Origin: Thermoleophilaceae bacterium
Lineage (GTDB): Bacteria > Actinomycetota > Thermoleophilia > Solirubrobacterales > Thermoleophilaceae
Direction: 5' to 3'
DNA length: 64,000 nt
Assembly (NCBI GenBank): GCA_030447725.1
Contig: JAUJOQ010000004.1
Coordinates: 255,816-319,815 of the forward strand
This document shows positions 33,293 to 42,215 of the stretch, piece by piece. Within the stretch, counting starts at the first letter, position 1. Each line of letters opens with the position of its first letter. The notes under the pieces were generated by a model. It had not been told where the DNA came from. It was given only the letters and a program-made list of their open reading frames with translations, and searched no databases. Both the position numbers and the translations under genes were made by a program.

Positions 33293-34059
33293 TGACCGTC
33301 TCAGAAGCGGCCGCGCTGGCGGCGTTCGCCGCGCCTCTCGGCGCCGTGATCGGCAGCTTCCTCAACGTGGTCATCCACCGGCTGCCATTGGGGCAGTCCC
33401 TGTCCACCCCTCGCTCGCACTGCCCCGCCTGCGAGCAGCCGATCAGGCCGCTGGACAACGTGCCGGTGCTTTCCTGGCTCGTGCTGCGGGGCCGGTGCCG
33501 CGAGTGCGGAGTGCGGATCTCGGCCCGGTACCCGCTGGTGGAGCTCGTGACCGCGCTCGCCTTCGCGGCGGTGGTGCTCACGCACGGGGCGAGCACGGAC
33601 CTGTGGGCGTTCCTGCCCTTCACCGCGGTGCTGATCGCCGTCGCGGGGATCGACCTGGACCACCGGATCGTTCCGAACAAGATCGTGCTTCCCGCCGCGC
33701 TCTGGGCGCTGGCCACGGCTGCGCTGCTGCGCACCGATCAGCTGCCCGAACTGCTCATCTCCGGCTCGGCCGCCTTCGCCCTGCTGCTGCTCGCCGCGCT
33801 GGCCTATCCCGGAGGCATGGGGATGGGGGATGTGAAGCTGGCGGGCGTGATGGGGCTCTACCTGGGCTCTGCCATCGCTCCCGCGCTGCTCGTGGCCTTC
33901 GTGGCGGGCACCGCGGCGGGTCTATACGCGCTCGCCCGCGAGGGCTCGGCGGCGCGCAAGAAGGCCGTGCCCTTCGCCCCGTTCCTGGCGCTGGGCGGCT
34001 TCGTCGGCATCGTGGCGGGGCCGGAGCTGGTGGAGCTCTATGTGACGAAGTTCCTGTAG
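33292..34059 (+). CDS. pilD: Prepilin peptidase (PilD/GspO)
   Basis: 255 residues with about seven or eight membrane segments. The N-terminal zinc-binding cysteines are present (HCPACEQPIRPLDNVPVLSW and GRCRECGVRISARYPLVE). Both catalytic Asp motifs of the aspartyl prepilin peptidase are visible: AGIDLDHRIVPN and GGMGMGDVKLAGVM (GxGD). The N-terminal methyltransferase domain is present, so it should both cleave and N-methylate pilins. It is the processing enzyme for the pilins encoded just upstream. Confidence 0.95.
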   Translation: MTVSEAAALAAFAAPLGAVIGSFLNVVIHRLPLGQSLSTPRSHCPACEQPIRPLDNVPVLSWLVLRGRCRECGVRISARYPLVELVTALAFAAVVLTHGASTDLWAFLPFTAVLIAVAGIDLDHRIVPNKIVLPAALWALATAALLRTDQLPELLISGSAAFALLLLAALAYPGGMGMGDVKLAGVMGLYLGSAIAPALLVAFVAGTAAGLYALAREGSAARKKAVPFAPFLALGGFVGIVAGPELVELYVTKFL

Positions 34060-34112
34060 AGCAGTCAAGCCCGGGGCGGTAGTGCCGATAGAGGGGGGGA
34101 CCCCCTTCGCCC

Positions 34113-35057
34113 ATGGCCTTCTCACTCCGAAACAGATCCGACCACGACAGCGTCGGCCTCGACATCGACGACCGCTTCCTGGCCGCCGTCGTGACCGCCG
34201 GCGGAGCCATCCGGCAGGCGGCGAGCATGGACCTTCCCGAGGGGCTCGTGCGTGACGGCGAGGTGGTCGACCCGGCCGGCCTGGCCGAGGCGATCAAGCG
34301 CTTCGTGTCCGACCACAAGCTCCCGAGGGCCGTGCGCCTCGGAGTCTCCAACCAGCAGATCGTGGTGCGCATGATCGAGCTGCCGCCGATCGAGGATCCG
34401 AAGGAGCGCGACGTCGCAGTCAGTTTCCAGGCCGCAGAGGCCATCGCGATGCCTCTGGAAGAGGCGATCCTCGACTACCAGCTCATCGAACGGGTGTCGG
34501 TCGCCGCCGGCGGGGAGCGCGAGCGCATCGTTGTCGTGGCCGCTCGCAAGTCGATGATCGAGCCGCTGCTCGAAGCGTCCAGAGCGGCCGGCCTGAAGGT
34601 CCAGGGCGTCGACCTCAACGCGTTCGCCCTCGTGCGCACGCTCACCACGGCCCGAGTCGACTCGGATCCGCTGGGCGATGACGCTCGCGTGTACTGCCAT
34701 CTGGGCGGGGTGACGAACCTCGCCATCGCCGTGGGCTCCACCTGCGTCTTCACCAGGCCCCTGACCACTTCAGCGGACTCCGACGATACGGATATCGCCT
34801 CCTCGCTGGCCGAGAAGATCCGCCTCTCGATCGACTTCCACCTCAACACGCCCGGCGCCCGCACGGTCGCCGACGTGGTGCTCTCCGGCCCCGGCGCCCA
34901 AAGCGAGGGACTGCTGCACGCGCTCAACGGGCTGATCGGCCGTCCGGTCAGCTTGGCCGAGCCCCTGGGAACGCTCGGCGCGTACACCGTGGCGCCCGAC
35001 GAGGCTCCCCACCGCTACACCGTGGCCGCCGGGCTGGCCCTTGGAGCGGCAGCATGA
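34113..35057 (+). CDS. pilM: Type IV pilus assembly ATPase-like protein PilM
   Basis: 314 residues of the actin-like PilM family: SVGLDIDDRFLAAVVTAGG near the N terminus, RLGVSNQQIVVRMIELPPI, DVAVSFQAAEAIAMPLEEAI, and QGVDLNAFALVRTL. PilM sits on the cytoplasmic face and binds the PilN N terminus. It is followed by pilN and pilO with short overlaps, the standard alignment-subcomplex order. The 53-nt gap from pilD is the only break in this stretch and may hold an internal promoter. Confidence 0.92.
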   Translation: MAFSLRNRSDHDSVGLDIDDRFLAAVVTAGGAIRQAASMDLPEGLVRDGEVVDPAGLAEAIKRFVSDHKLPRAVRLGVSNQQIVVRMIELPPIEDPKERDVAVSFQAAEAIAMPLEEAILDYQLIERVSVAAGGERERIVVVAARKSMIEPLLEASRAAGLKVQGVDLNAFALVRTLTTARVDSDPLGDDARVYCHLGGVTNLAIAVGSTCVFTRPLTTSADSDDTDIASSLAEKIRLSIDFHLNTPGARTVADVVLSGPGAQSEGLLHALNGLIGRPVSLAEPLGTLGAYTVAPDEAPHRYTVAAGLALGAAA

Positions 35058-35761
35058 GGCCCGTCAACCTTCTCCCTGAACGCGACCGTGCTCAGGCCCC
35101 CGCGGCTGCCGGCGGCAGCTCATACGTGGTGGTGGGTGTGCTCGCCGCGCTGCTGCTGGCCGTATTCGCCTACGTGGTCACGAGCAACCAGATCAACTCG
35201 CGCACCACCGCAATCGCCGAAGCGGAAGCCGAGGCGACCCAGGCCGAAACGCGCGCTGCGTCCTTCGGGTCCTTTCAGCAGTTCACTCAGATCAAGGCGG
35301 CGCGGCTGGCCTCGGTCAAGACCCTCGCCGACACGCGCTTCGACTGGGAGCGCCTGATGCGCGAGCTCGCGCTGGTGCTGCCGTCGGGCTCCTCGTTGAT
35401 CGCTGTCACCGCGTCCTCGGGCGAAGGAGCACCGGCGACCGCCTCCACACCGGCTCCCGCGGTCACTCCGACGCCGGGCGTCCCAACGCTCGCCCTCACC
35501 GGCTGCGCCACCAGCCAGCCGCGTGTCGCGGTGATCCTGGTGCGCCTGCGCCAGCTCCACCGAGCGGTCGACGTGCAACTGGTCGACTCGAGCCAGCCGG
35601 AGACGAGCGGGGGAGCGGCGACCGCGCCGATCAGCGGCACGACGGGGTGCTTCGGCAACGACTACACGTTCAACGCGACGGTCACCTTCGATCCGGCTCC
35701 CTCTACGGAGCCCAAGGACGAGGGCTCGGCCGTGCCCTCGAGCCTGGGCGGTGGAGCATGA
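35054..35761 (+). CDS. pilN: Type IV pilus assembly protein PilN
   Basis: 235 residues. The cytoplasmic N terminus MRPVNLLPERDRAQ carries the conserved NLLP motif that docks into PilM. One membrane helix follows (YVVVGVLAALLLAVFAYVVT), then a coiled coil and a periplasm-equivalent domain with a Pro/Ala/Thr-rich insertion. It overlaps pilM and pilO by 4 nt each. Confidence 0.9.
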   Translation: MRPVNLLPERDRAQAPAAAGGSSYVVVGVLAALLLAVFAYVVTSNQINSRTTAIAEAEAEATQAETRAASFGSFQQFTQIKAARLASVKTLADTRFDWERLMRELALVLPSGSSLIAVTASSGEGAPATASTPAPAVTPTPGVPTLALTGCATSQPRVAVILVRLRQLHRAVDVQLVDSSQPETSGGAATAPISGTTGCFGNDYTFNATVTFDPAPSTEPKDEGSAVPSSLGGGA

Positions 35762-36696
35762 CACTCAACGCCCGCGACAAGAAGATCCTGATCTTCCTCG
35801 TGCCGGTGATGCTCGTGGCCGCTTACTGGTTCCTCGTGCTCGCTCCGAAGCGCGAGGAGGCCAGAAGCCTGGGTGAGAAGCTCGTGTCGGCCGAGAGCCG
35901 GCGCGACACCGCCCTCCAGACGCTGCGCCAGGCCGAGGCGAGCAAGGGCGACTACGCCAAGGACTACGCCACGGTCGTGCGGCTGGGCAAGGCGATCCCC
36001 ACCGACGTGGACATGCCGAGCCTGCTGGTCCAGCTCGACCGCGCAGCCAAGGGAACCAACATCCGCTTCGCGAAGATCACCGCCGGGCCGCGCACCGCGC
36101 CGACGGTCGCGCCCGTAGCGGCCGCGGCGCCCGGGGGCTCGAGCACCGCACCCCCTGCGGCTGACGCCGGCGGCGCCGCCGCTACCACGGCTCCCGGTCA
36201 GGCCACCGAGTCTGCCAACGAGACGGCGGCCGAGGCCAACAGCTCGAGCGAGGCCTCTGCCACCGCGGCGGGCAGCCCGCCTGCCGCCGCGGGCGCCCCC
36301 GCCCCGCCCGCCGGGGCCGCCGGCACGACGACCACCACCGCGGCTCCCACGGCGCTCGACACGGTACCTCTCACGTTCTCCTTCGACGGGCGCTTCGGCG
36401 ACCTGGCCGACTTCTTCCACGAGATGAAGCGCTTCGTGCGCGTGGCCAACGACCGCGTGCAGGTGGACGGCCGCCTGATGAAGATCGACGGCTTCACCTT
36501 CGACTCCACGAATTTCCCGACCATCACGGCGGAGGTGACCGCCACCGTGTATCTGGCTCCCAAGACGGAGGGAACCACCGCCGGCGCGACGCCGGAAGGT
36601 CCGGCGCCCGCAACCACCCCGACGACCCCGGCTCCCGCCGCCGCCGCACCCGCGCCGGTGCCGGCCACCCCGGTGGCGCAAGGAGGCACGCAGTGA
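35758..36696 (+). CDS. pilO: Type IV pilus assembly protein PilO
   Basis: 312 residues: a membrane helix near the N terminus (ILIFLVPVMLVAAYWFLVLA), a coiled coil (EEARSLGEKLVSAESRRDTA), and a split ferredoxin-like domain. The second half (LTFSFDGRFGDLADFFHEMK) matches the PilO fold. A long Ala/Pro/Thr insertion (about residues 115-200) and an Ala/Pro tail are unusual and probably disordered, perhaps glycosylated. Partner of PilN. Confidence 0.88.
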   Translation: MTLNARDKKILIFLVPVMLVAAYWFLVLAPKREEARSLGEKLVSAESRRDTALQTLRQAEASKGDYAKDYATVVRLGKAIPTDVDMPSLLVQLDRAAKGTNIRFAKITAGPRTAPTVAPVAAAAPGGSSTAPPAADAGGAAATTAPGQATESANETAAEANSSSEASATAAGSPPAAAGAPAPPAGAAGTTTTTAAPTALDTVPLTFSFDGRFGDLADFFHEMKRFVRVANDRVQVDGRLMKIDGFTFDSTNFPTITAEVTATVYLAPKTEGTTAGATPEGPAPATTPTTPAPAAAAPAPVPATPVAQGGTQ

Positions 36697-37640
36697 ACTC
36701 TCTCAAGCCACTCGCTCAGGGCGTGATCGCCGACCTGCGCGCCCGGAAGCTACTCCCGGTGGCCATCCTGCTGGCCGCCGCGCTGGTCGCGGTGCCCATT
36801 CTCCTGTCCCGCTCATCCGAGCCGGTTGCAGTCGAAACGGCGGCCCCGGTCGATCCGGTTGACACGGGTGGCCTGCCAGGTCCCGCGGAGGCGCTCGGAG
36901 AGCGCTCGCTGGTGACCTCGGGCTTTGGCAGCTCGTCGGACCTCGGGTCCTTCGACGCACGTGACCCGTTCAAGCCGCGACGCTCCCTCGACGCTATCGA
37001 TTCCGCATCAGCCCCGAGCGTGGCATTGGCCCCGGTCGTGGGCACGGCGGGTGACCCGGCTGGGGGATCTGGCGCAGACGCCGGCGGCGGCGGCAGGGCG
37101 GGAGGGGGCCCGTCCACGGCACCCGACACCGGTGGCGACAGCGGGGGACAACGTCCTGCCCCCGCGCCCACGCCGACCCCGGCCCCCGAGCGCAGATTCA
37201 CCTACGCGGTAGACGTGACCTTCGACGGACCCGAGGGCGCCCCGCGCACCCTCCGCAACCTTCCACGGCTGTCGCTGCTGCCCAACGAGGCCGCGCCGGT
37301 GCTGATCTTTCTCGGGGTCGGCGCCAACCTGAGCGACGTCGTCTTCCTGGTGGACTCCACGCTGCGAGCCTCGTCGGAGGGGGAGGGCACGTGCAGCCCC
37401 GCGCCCGCGGACTGCGCCACGGTGTCGATCGAGCCGGGCGAGCAGCAGGTCTTCCTCGACGGCAAGGACCGCCGCTACGTGCTGCGGGTGGACCAGATCC
37501 GAGAGGTCCCGCTCGCGACGGCCTCACAGGCACGCGGCGAGCGCAATGCCGGTAGCGCCAGGGCCGGCACCGGAACGCCGGTGCGGCGTTTTCTTCCACA
37601 GCTGCTCACCGAGCTGCTGGTGATCGGGGGTGAGCAATGA
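36693..37640 (+). CDS. PilP-like exported protein at the end of the pilMNO set
   Basis: 315 residues from GTG 36693. The N-terminal membrane helix is LLPVAILLAAALVAVPILLS, followed by FDARDPFKPRR, which resembles the DPF-P motif of PilP/GspC linkers, then a Gly-rich linker and a C-terminal beta domain (RFTYAVDVTFDGPEGAPRTL and GEQQVFLDGKDRRYVLRVDQ). Position after pilO supports a PilP-type role. Sequence similarity is weak, and Gram-positive systems often lack PilP and PilQ, so this may be a local adaptation. Confidence 0.6.
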   Translation: MNSLKPLAQGVIADLRARKLLPVAILLAAALVAVPILLSRSSEPVAVETAAPVDPVDTGGLPGPAEALGERSLVTSGFGSSSDLGSFDARDPFKPRRSLDAIDSASAPSVALAPVVGTAGDPAGGSGADAGGGGRAGGGPSTAPDTGGDSGGQRPAPAPTPTPAPERRFTYAVDVTFDGPEGAPRTLRNLPRLSLLPNEAAPVLIFLGVGANLSDVVFLVDSTLRASSEGEGTCSPAPADCATVSIEPGEQQVFLDGKDRRYVLRVDQIREVPLATASQARGERNAGSARAGTGTPVRRFLPQLLTELLVIGGEQ

Positions 37641-38968
37641 ACTCGCATGTCTTCAGGAGCCTCTTGGCCGTGACCGCGCTCGCCACCCTTGGTGGCGCGG
37701 CCGGCGCCGTCCCGGCGGGAGCAGCCAAGTCCGAGGTGAAGCTTGTGTCCCCGATGCGCGTGACCGTGGGCGAGACCATCACCATCCGAGGCAAGCACTT
37801 CAGCGCCAGGCGCAAGCGCAACACCGTCCTCTTCATCGCGCCCAACAAGCAGACCGCCTTCGCCAAGCCGAGGCGCGCCGGCCGCAGGAAGCTCGTGGTG
37901 AAAGTGCCGGGGTCGGTAGAGCGCCTGCTCAGCAACGGCGACGGAGTCGGCGTCGGCAATCCAACCCGCTTCGGCGTCCGCGTGGTCGTGGGCCGCAGTT
38001 ACGGCAAGCGCAGCGCCCGGCGGCACTCGCCGGTGATCGTCTCCGCTCTGCGTACGGGCGAGCCGGCCAGCTGCGGGCAGGGCAGCGACTTCGACAAGGA
38101 TCTGCTCTCCAACGCCACGGAGGCCGCCATCAAGACCGATCCGTGTCAGGCGGACACCGACGGCGACGGCGTGGAGGACGGCTTCGAGCAGGAGTCAGCG
38201 CTCGATCTCAACCAGCGCGCCCTGCCCTACCCGGGCGGGCGGTCGTTTCCCAACGCTCTCGATCCGGCCGACGCCGGGCACGACTACGACGGCGACGGCC
38301 TGTCGAGCCTTGAGGAGTTCCGCGCGTGGGCGCACGAGGCGGCCAGTCCGCCGGCCTCGCTGCTGCAGGCGTACACGGGCCATCCTCAGACGCCGGTCTT
38401 CCTCGGGCCCTACAACAGCCGGCCCACCTTTGGCGCGCACACCTTGCCGCTCAACTACTCCGACGGCAAGCAGGCCAGCGTGGACGTGCGTCCCGGCCAC
38501 CCGGAGTACCGGAGCTTCCTCGACGGCGACGGCAACGGCCAGATGACCGACGACGAGCGCGACGTGGACGGTGACGGCCTTCGCAACGTCGACGAGATCC
38601 GGGTGCTGATGTCGCAGGGGCATTACCCCCAGGGCGAGGAGTGCGGCTATGAGTACAAGCCGGTTCTGCCCCGTGTGTTTCTCCAGGTCGACTATCTCGA
38701 CTGGGACAGCGACGGCGACGGCGTCTGGGACGGCAACGACGATCAGGACAACGACGGCGTGTCGAACGTGGACGAGGTCCGGCCACCGTACAACTACTCG
38801 CCCCACCCGCTGTTCGAAGCCTGCAGCATGGTCACGCCGCTGCCCGTAGGCGGAGCGCGCGACGGCAGCGAGATCATGTGGGACGGAACGCCGATGAAGC
38901 GCCACCCCTACAACCCGTGCCTGCCCTACCGCTCCGACACCTGCGCCCGGTTCGGTCTGCGCGACTAG
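37637..38968 (+). CDS. Exported calcium-binding protein with IPT/TIG and DxDxDG repeats
   Basis: 443 residues with a signal peptide (SLLAVTALATLGGAAGAVPA). An IPT/TIG-like beta domain of about 100 residues follows (VKLVSPMRVTVGETITIRGK). Then come at least four calcium-loop repeats of thrombospondin type 3 or dockerin type: DTDGDGVEDGFE, DYDGDGLSSLEE, DVDGDGLRNVDE, and DSDGDGVWDGNDDQDNDGVS. It overlaps the PilP-like gene by 4 nt and so is probably expressed with the pilus base. It could be a surface or tip adhesin regulated by calcium, analogous in role to PilY1; this is inference. Confidence 0.7.
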   Translation: MNSHVFRSLLAVTALATLGGAAGAVPAGAAKSEVKLVSPMRVTVGETITIRGKHFSARRKRNTVLFIAPNKQTAFAKPRRAGRRKLVVKVPGSVERLLSNGDGVGVGNPTRFGVRVVVGRSYGKRSARRHSPVIVSALRTGEPASCGQGSDFDKDLLSNATEAAIKTDPCQADTDGDGVEDGFEQESALDLNQRALPYPGGRSFPNALDPADAGHDYDGDGLSSLEEFRAWAHEAASPPASLLQAYTGHPQTPVFLGPYNSRPTFGAHTLPLNYSDGKQASVDVRPGHPEYRSFLDGDGNGQMTDDERDVDGDGLRNVDEIRVLMSQGHYPQGEECGYEYKPVLPRVFLQVDYLDWDSDGDGVWDGNDDQDNDGVSNVDEVRPPYNYSPHPLFEACSMVTPLPVGGARDGSEIMWDGTPMKRHPYNPCLPYRSDTCARFGLRD

Positions 38969-38974
38969 CTGTTC

Positions 38975-38989
38975 GGGCCGTGACGGCCC
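38975..38989 (+). terminator. Short hairpin after the calcium-binding protein gene
   Basis: A perfect GGGCCG-tga-CGGCCC hairpin 6 nt after the stop and 22 nt before aroC. No T-run follows, so terminator function is doubtful; it may instead separate pilus and shikimate transcripts partially. Confidence 0.35.
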
Positions 38990-39010
38990 CCGGTAGGGTT
39001 CGGAGCCGCC

Positions 39011-40174
39011 ATGCCGCTGCGGTTCACCACAGCCGGCGAGTCCCATGGGCCGGGACTCGTCACAGTGCTCGAGGGCCTTCCCGCAGGGCTCGAGCTGACC
39101 CCTGAGGACCTCGATGCCGACCTGGCGCGGCGCCAGCTGGGCCATGGGAGGGGCGGGCGGATGAAGATCGAGTCAGACCGCGCGATCGTGACCTCGGGCA
39201 TCCGCCACGGGCGCACCATAGGGAGCCCCGTGGCCCTCACGGTCGAGAACCGCGACTACCGCAACTGGGAGGAGCGGATGAACCCGTGGCCCGTCGAGGC
39301 CGACGTCGAGGAGGTGCACCTGCCGAGGCCCGGGCACGCCGACCTCGCCGGGGTTCAGAAGTACGGCTTCACCGACGCCCGCAACGTGCTCGAGCGCGCG
39401 AGCGCCCGCGAGACAGCTGCCAGAGTGGCGGCGGGGGCGCTCGCCAAGGCTCTCCTGCGCGCGTTCGGAGCGCAGGTGCGCAGTCACGTGGTGCATATAG
39501 GCTCTGTCCGCGCCGGCCGGCGCGACGGCCTCACCCTCGAGGACTTCACGGGGGTCGACGAGTCGCCCGTGCGCTGCCTCGACGACAAGGCCGGCCAGGC
39601 GATGGTCGAGGAGATCAACGTGGCACGGAAGGCCAACGAGTCGCTGGGCGGGGTGTATGAGGTGATCGCCTTCGGGCTGACCCCCGGTCTGGGGTCTCAC
39701 GTGTCGTGGGACACCCGTCTCGACGGCCGCCTCGCAGGCGCGGTGATGTCGATCCAGGCGATGAAGGGGGTCGACATCGGCGACGGGTTCGAGCTCGCCG
39801 GCCGGGTGGGCTCGCAGGCCCACGACGAGATCTTCCACTCCGAGGAGCGGGGCCTCTACCGCGAGACCAACCGCGCCGGCGGGCTCGAGGGCGGCATGAC
39901 CACCGGGGATCCGCTGGTGGTGCGCGCAGCCATGAAGCCGCTTCCCACTCTCACCAAGCCGCTGCGCAGCGTGGACCTGGAGACGCTGGAGCCGGCCCAG
40001 GCCTTGCGTGAGCGCACCGACTCCTGCACCGTCCCAGCCGCCGCAGTGGTGGCCGAGGCGATGGTGGCGCTGGTGCTGGCCGACGCCTACCGCGACAAGT
40101 TCGGCGGCGATCACTTAGACGATGCGCGGGCGGCGCTGCGAGCCTACGAGGAGCGGATCGGGTGGAGGCGCTGA
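39011..40174 (+). CDS. aroC: Chorismate synthase
   Basis: 387 residues, the usual size. It converts EPSP to chorismate using reduced FMN. Signatures visible: TTAGESHGPGLVTVLEGLPA at the N terminus; RQLGHGRGGRMKIESD; and GGLEGGMTTGDPLVVRAAMK near residue 295. The last helix ends in AYEERIGWRR. It overlaps the next gene by 13 nt, so the shikimate genes are tightly coupled. Confidence 0.97.
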   Translation: MPLRFTTAGESHGPGLVTVLEGLPAGLELTPEDLDADLARRQLGHGRGGRMKIESDRAIVTSGIRHGRTIGSPVALTVENRDYRNWEERMNPWPVEADVEEVHLPRPGHADLAGVQKYGFTDARNVLERASARETAARVAAGALAKALLRAFGAQVRSHVVHIGSVRAGRRDGLTLEDFTGVDESPVRCLDDKAGQAMVEEINVARKANESLGGVYEVIAFGLTPGLGSHVSWDTRLDGRLAGAVMSIQAMKGVDIGDGFELAGRVGSQAHDEIFHSEERGLYRETNRAGGLEGGMTTGDPLVVRAAMKPLPTLTKPLRSVDLETLEPAQALRERTDSCTVPAAAVVAEAMVALVLADAYRDKFGGDHLDDARAALRAYEERIGWRR

Positions 40175-41778
40175 CCGAGGACGCCTCCGAGGGGGTCGCG
40201 CCCGCCACCGGCGGCGGCGCGCTGGTGTTCGTCGGCTTCATGGGCGCCGGCAAGACGGGCTCCGCGCGCTCGGTGGCCGCCGAGCTGGGCGTGGCCGCGC
40301 TGGACTCCGACCGCGAGCTCGAGGCGGCGCTCGGCGAGCCGATCGAGGCATTCTTCGACCGCGAAGGCGAGCCGGCCTTCCGTCAGCGCGAGGAGCAGGC
40401 GGTGCTGACCGTGCTCGAGCGGGCCCGCGGCGGTGGGGTGGTGGCCCTGGGAGGGGGTGCCATCGGGTCCGAGCGCGTGCGGGACGCGCTGCGCGACCAC
40501 ACGGTCGTCCATCTCGAGGTCGAGCCCGGGCAGGCGTGGCGTCGCGCCACGGGCAAGGGCCGGCCCCTGGCGCGAGATCGCAGCCGGTTCGATCAGCTGC
40601 ACGCCGACCGCCGCGCCGTCTACGAGTCGGTGTCGCACGCAGTGCTGCCCCCGGCGGGCCGCGACGTGGCCCGGCGCTCGCTCGGCGCGCTCGTCGCCCT
40701 GCGCGAGGCTCGGGGAATGGCATCGAAGGGGGGCACCGCCCCCCTCCGCAACTCCCCGGGGCTCGACGGCCCCCGGATGGTCTGGGCCCGGGCCCGGTCG
40801 GGCGACTACCCGGTGTTCTTGGGGCGTGGTCTGATCCGGCAGGGCTTCTTCTACCCCGCCGAGGCCCGCCGCTTCGCCGTGACCGACGTCAACGTGGCCC
40901 GCCACCACCGGATCGACGCCGAGCACACCGTTGCCGTGGCCGCGGGGGAGCAGAGCAAGGTGTTGGCGTCGGCCGAGAGCGTGCTGCGCCGACTGGCCCA
41001 GGCCGGTGCCGAGCGCGGCGATGTGCTCGTGGCTGTCGGCGGCGGCGTGGTGGGCGACCTCGCCGGCTTCTGCGCGGGCGTCTACCAGCGCGGCATGCGC
41101 CATGTGCAGGTGCCCACCACGCTCGTGGCTCAGGTCGACTCCGCCTACGGCGGCAAGACCGGCGTCGACCTTCCCGAGGGCAAGAACTACGTGGGCGTCT
41201 ATCACCAGCCCTCGGCGGTGCTCTGCGACCCGGCCGCGCTCGCCACCCTGCCGGCCGCGGAGCTCGCCGCCGGCTACGCCGAGGTGGTCAAGACCGCGCT
41301 GATCGCCGGCGGGCCGCTGTGGGCCCGCGTGCGTCAGGGAGGGGCCCCGGATGAGGAGACCATCCTCGGCTGCGTTCGCACCAAGCTGTCCGTGGTGGCC
41401 ACCGACGAGCGCGACGCCGGCCGCCGGCAGGTGCTCAACCTCGGCCACACGGTCGGACATGCCATCGAGTCGGCCACCGGCTACCGCCGCTACCGCCACG
41501 GTGAGGCGGTCGGACTGGGGCTGCTCGCCGCGCTGCGCCTCTCCGGCCGCGACGCCCTTCGCTCAGAGGTGGCCGACCTGCTCGGTGCACAGGGGCTGCC
41601 ACGGACCTTTCAGGGAGCAGAGGTGGACGAGGTCGTGGCCTACTGCGATCGCGACAAGAAGCGCGAGGGGGGTCGCGTGGGGTTCGTGCTCGTGCATGCC
41701 CCCGGCGAGGTCACGCCCGGCCACGGAGTGCCCCCGGCCGACCTGCGCACGGCCGTCGAGGAGCTACACGCCCCATGA
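40162..41778 (+). CDS. Fused shikimate kinase - 3-dehydroquinate synthase (AroK-AroB)
   Basis: 538 residues in one frame. Residues about 20-190 are shikimate kinase: FVGFMGAGKTGSARSVAAEL (Walker A), LDSDRELEAAL (shikimate-binding Asp), GGVVALGGGAIGS, GRPLARD (lid). Residues about 205-535 are 3-dehydroquinate synthase: GEQSKVLASAESVLRRLAQA, AVGGGVVGDLAGFCAGVYQR, PTTLVAQVDSAYGGKTGVDL, LNLGHTVGHAIES with zinc-binding His. It therefore supplies two steps of the pathway (DAHP to DHQ, and shikimate to shikimate 3-phosphate). GTG 40162 lies inside aroC. Fused AroKB is known from a few bacteria such as Thermotoga. Confidence 0.95.
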   Translation: MEALTEDASEGVAPATGGGALVFVGFMGAGKTGSARSVAAELGVAALDSDRELEAALGEPIEAFFDREGEPAFRQREEQAVLTVLERARGGGVVALGGGAIGSERVRDALRDHTVVHLEVEPGQAWRRATGKGRPLARDRSRFDQLHADRRAVYESVSHAVLPPAGRDVARRSLGALVALREARGMASKGGTAPLRNSPGLDGPRMVWARARSGDYPVFLGRGLIRQGFFYPAEARRFAVTDVNVARHHRIDAEHTVAVAAGEQSKVLASAESVLRRLAQAGAERGDVLVAVGGGVVGDLAGFCAGVYQRGMRHVQVPTTLVAQVDSAYGGKTGVDLPEGKNYVGVYHQPSAVLCDPAALATLPAAELAAGYAEVVKTALIAGGPLWARVRQGGAPDEETILGCVRTKLSVVATDERDAGRRQVLNLGHTVGHAIESATGYRRYRHGEAVGLGLLAALRLSGRDALRSEVADLLGAQGLPRTFQGAEVDEVVAYCDRDKKREGGRVGFVLVHAPGEVTPGHGVPPADLRTAVEELHAP

Positions 41779-42215
41779 AGAACCGGGTGGACGTGCTCCA
41801 CGGCGTCAACCTCGACCAGCTCGGACGGCGGGACCCGAATGTCTATGGCGGCGGCACGCTGTCCGAGCTGCAGACACGGGTGAAGGGCTTCGCCGGCGAG
41901 CTGGGGCTCGAGACCACCTTCTGGCAGACCAACCACGAGGGCGAGTACTGCGAGAGCCTGCACATCGCCTCCGAGCGCGCCGACGGCCTGATCCTCAACC
42001 CGGGAGCGTGGACGCACTACTCCTACGCCATCCGTGACGCGCTCGAGGTGTCGGGGCTGCCGGCGGTAGAGGTGCACCTCTCCGAGGTCGACAGCCGTGA
42101 GGACTGGCGACGGAAGTCGGTGATCGGCGACCTGTGCGTGGGGCGCGTGCAGGGCAAGGGCGTAGAGGGCTACCGCGAGGCTCTCGAGCTGCTCAAGGCG
42201 CAGCTCGGCTCGTGA
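41775..42215 (+). CDS. aroQ: Type II 3-dehydroquinate dehydratase
   Basis: 146 residues, dodecameric type II family. The lid and catalytic Tyr region reads HGVNLDQLGRRDPNVYGGGT, a variant of the usual GPNLNLLG-x-REP-x-Y-G. WQTNHEGEYCESLH, LNPGAWTHYSYAIRDAL and VEVHLSEVDSREDWRRKSV contain the other active-site residues. It dehydrates 3-dehydroquinate. It overlaps aroKB and the peptidase gene by 4 nt each. Confidence 0.93.
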   Translation: MKNRVDVLHGVNLDQLGRRDPNVYGGGTLSELQTRVKGFAGELGLETTFWQTNHEGEYCESLHIASERADGLILNPGAWTHYSYAIRDALEVSGLPAVEVHLSEVDSREDWRRKSVIGDLCVGRVQGKGVEGYREALELLKAQLGS

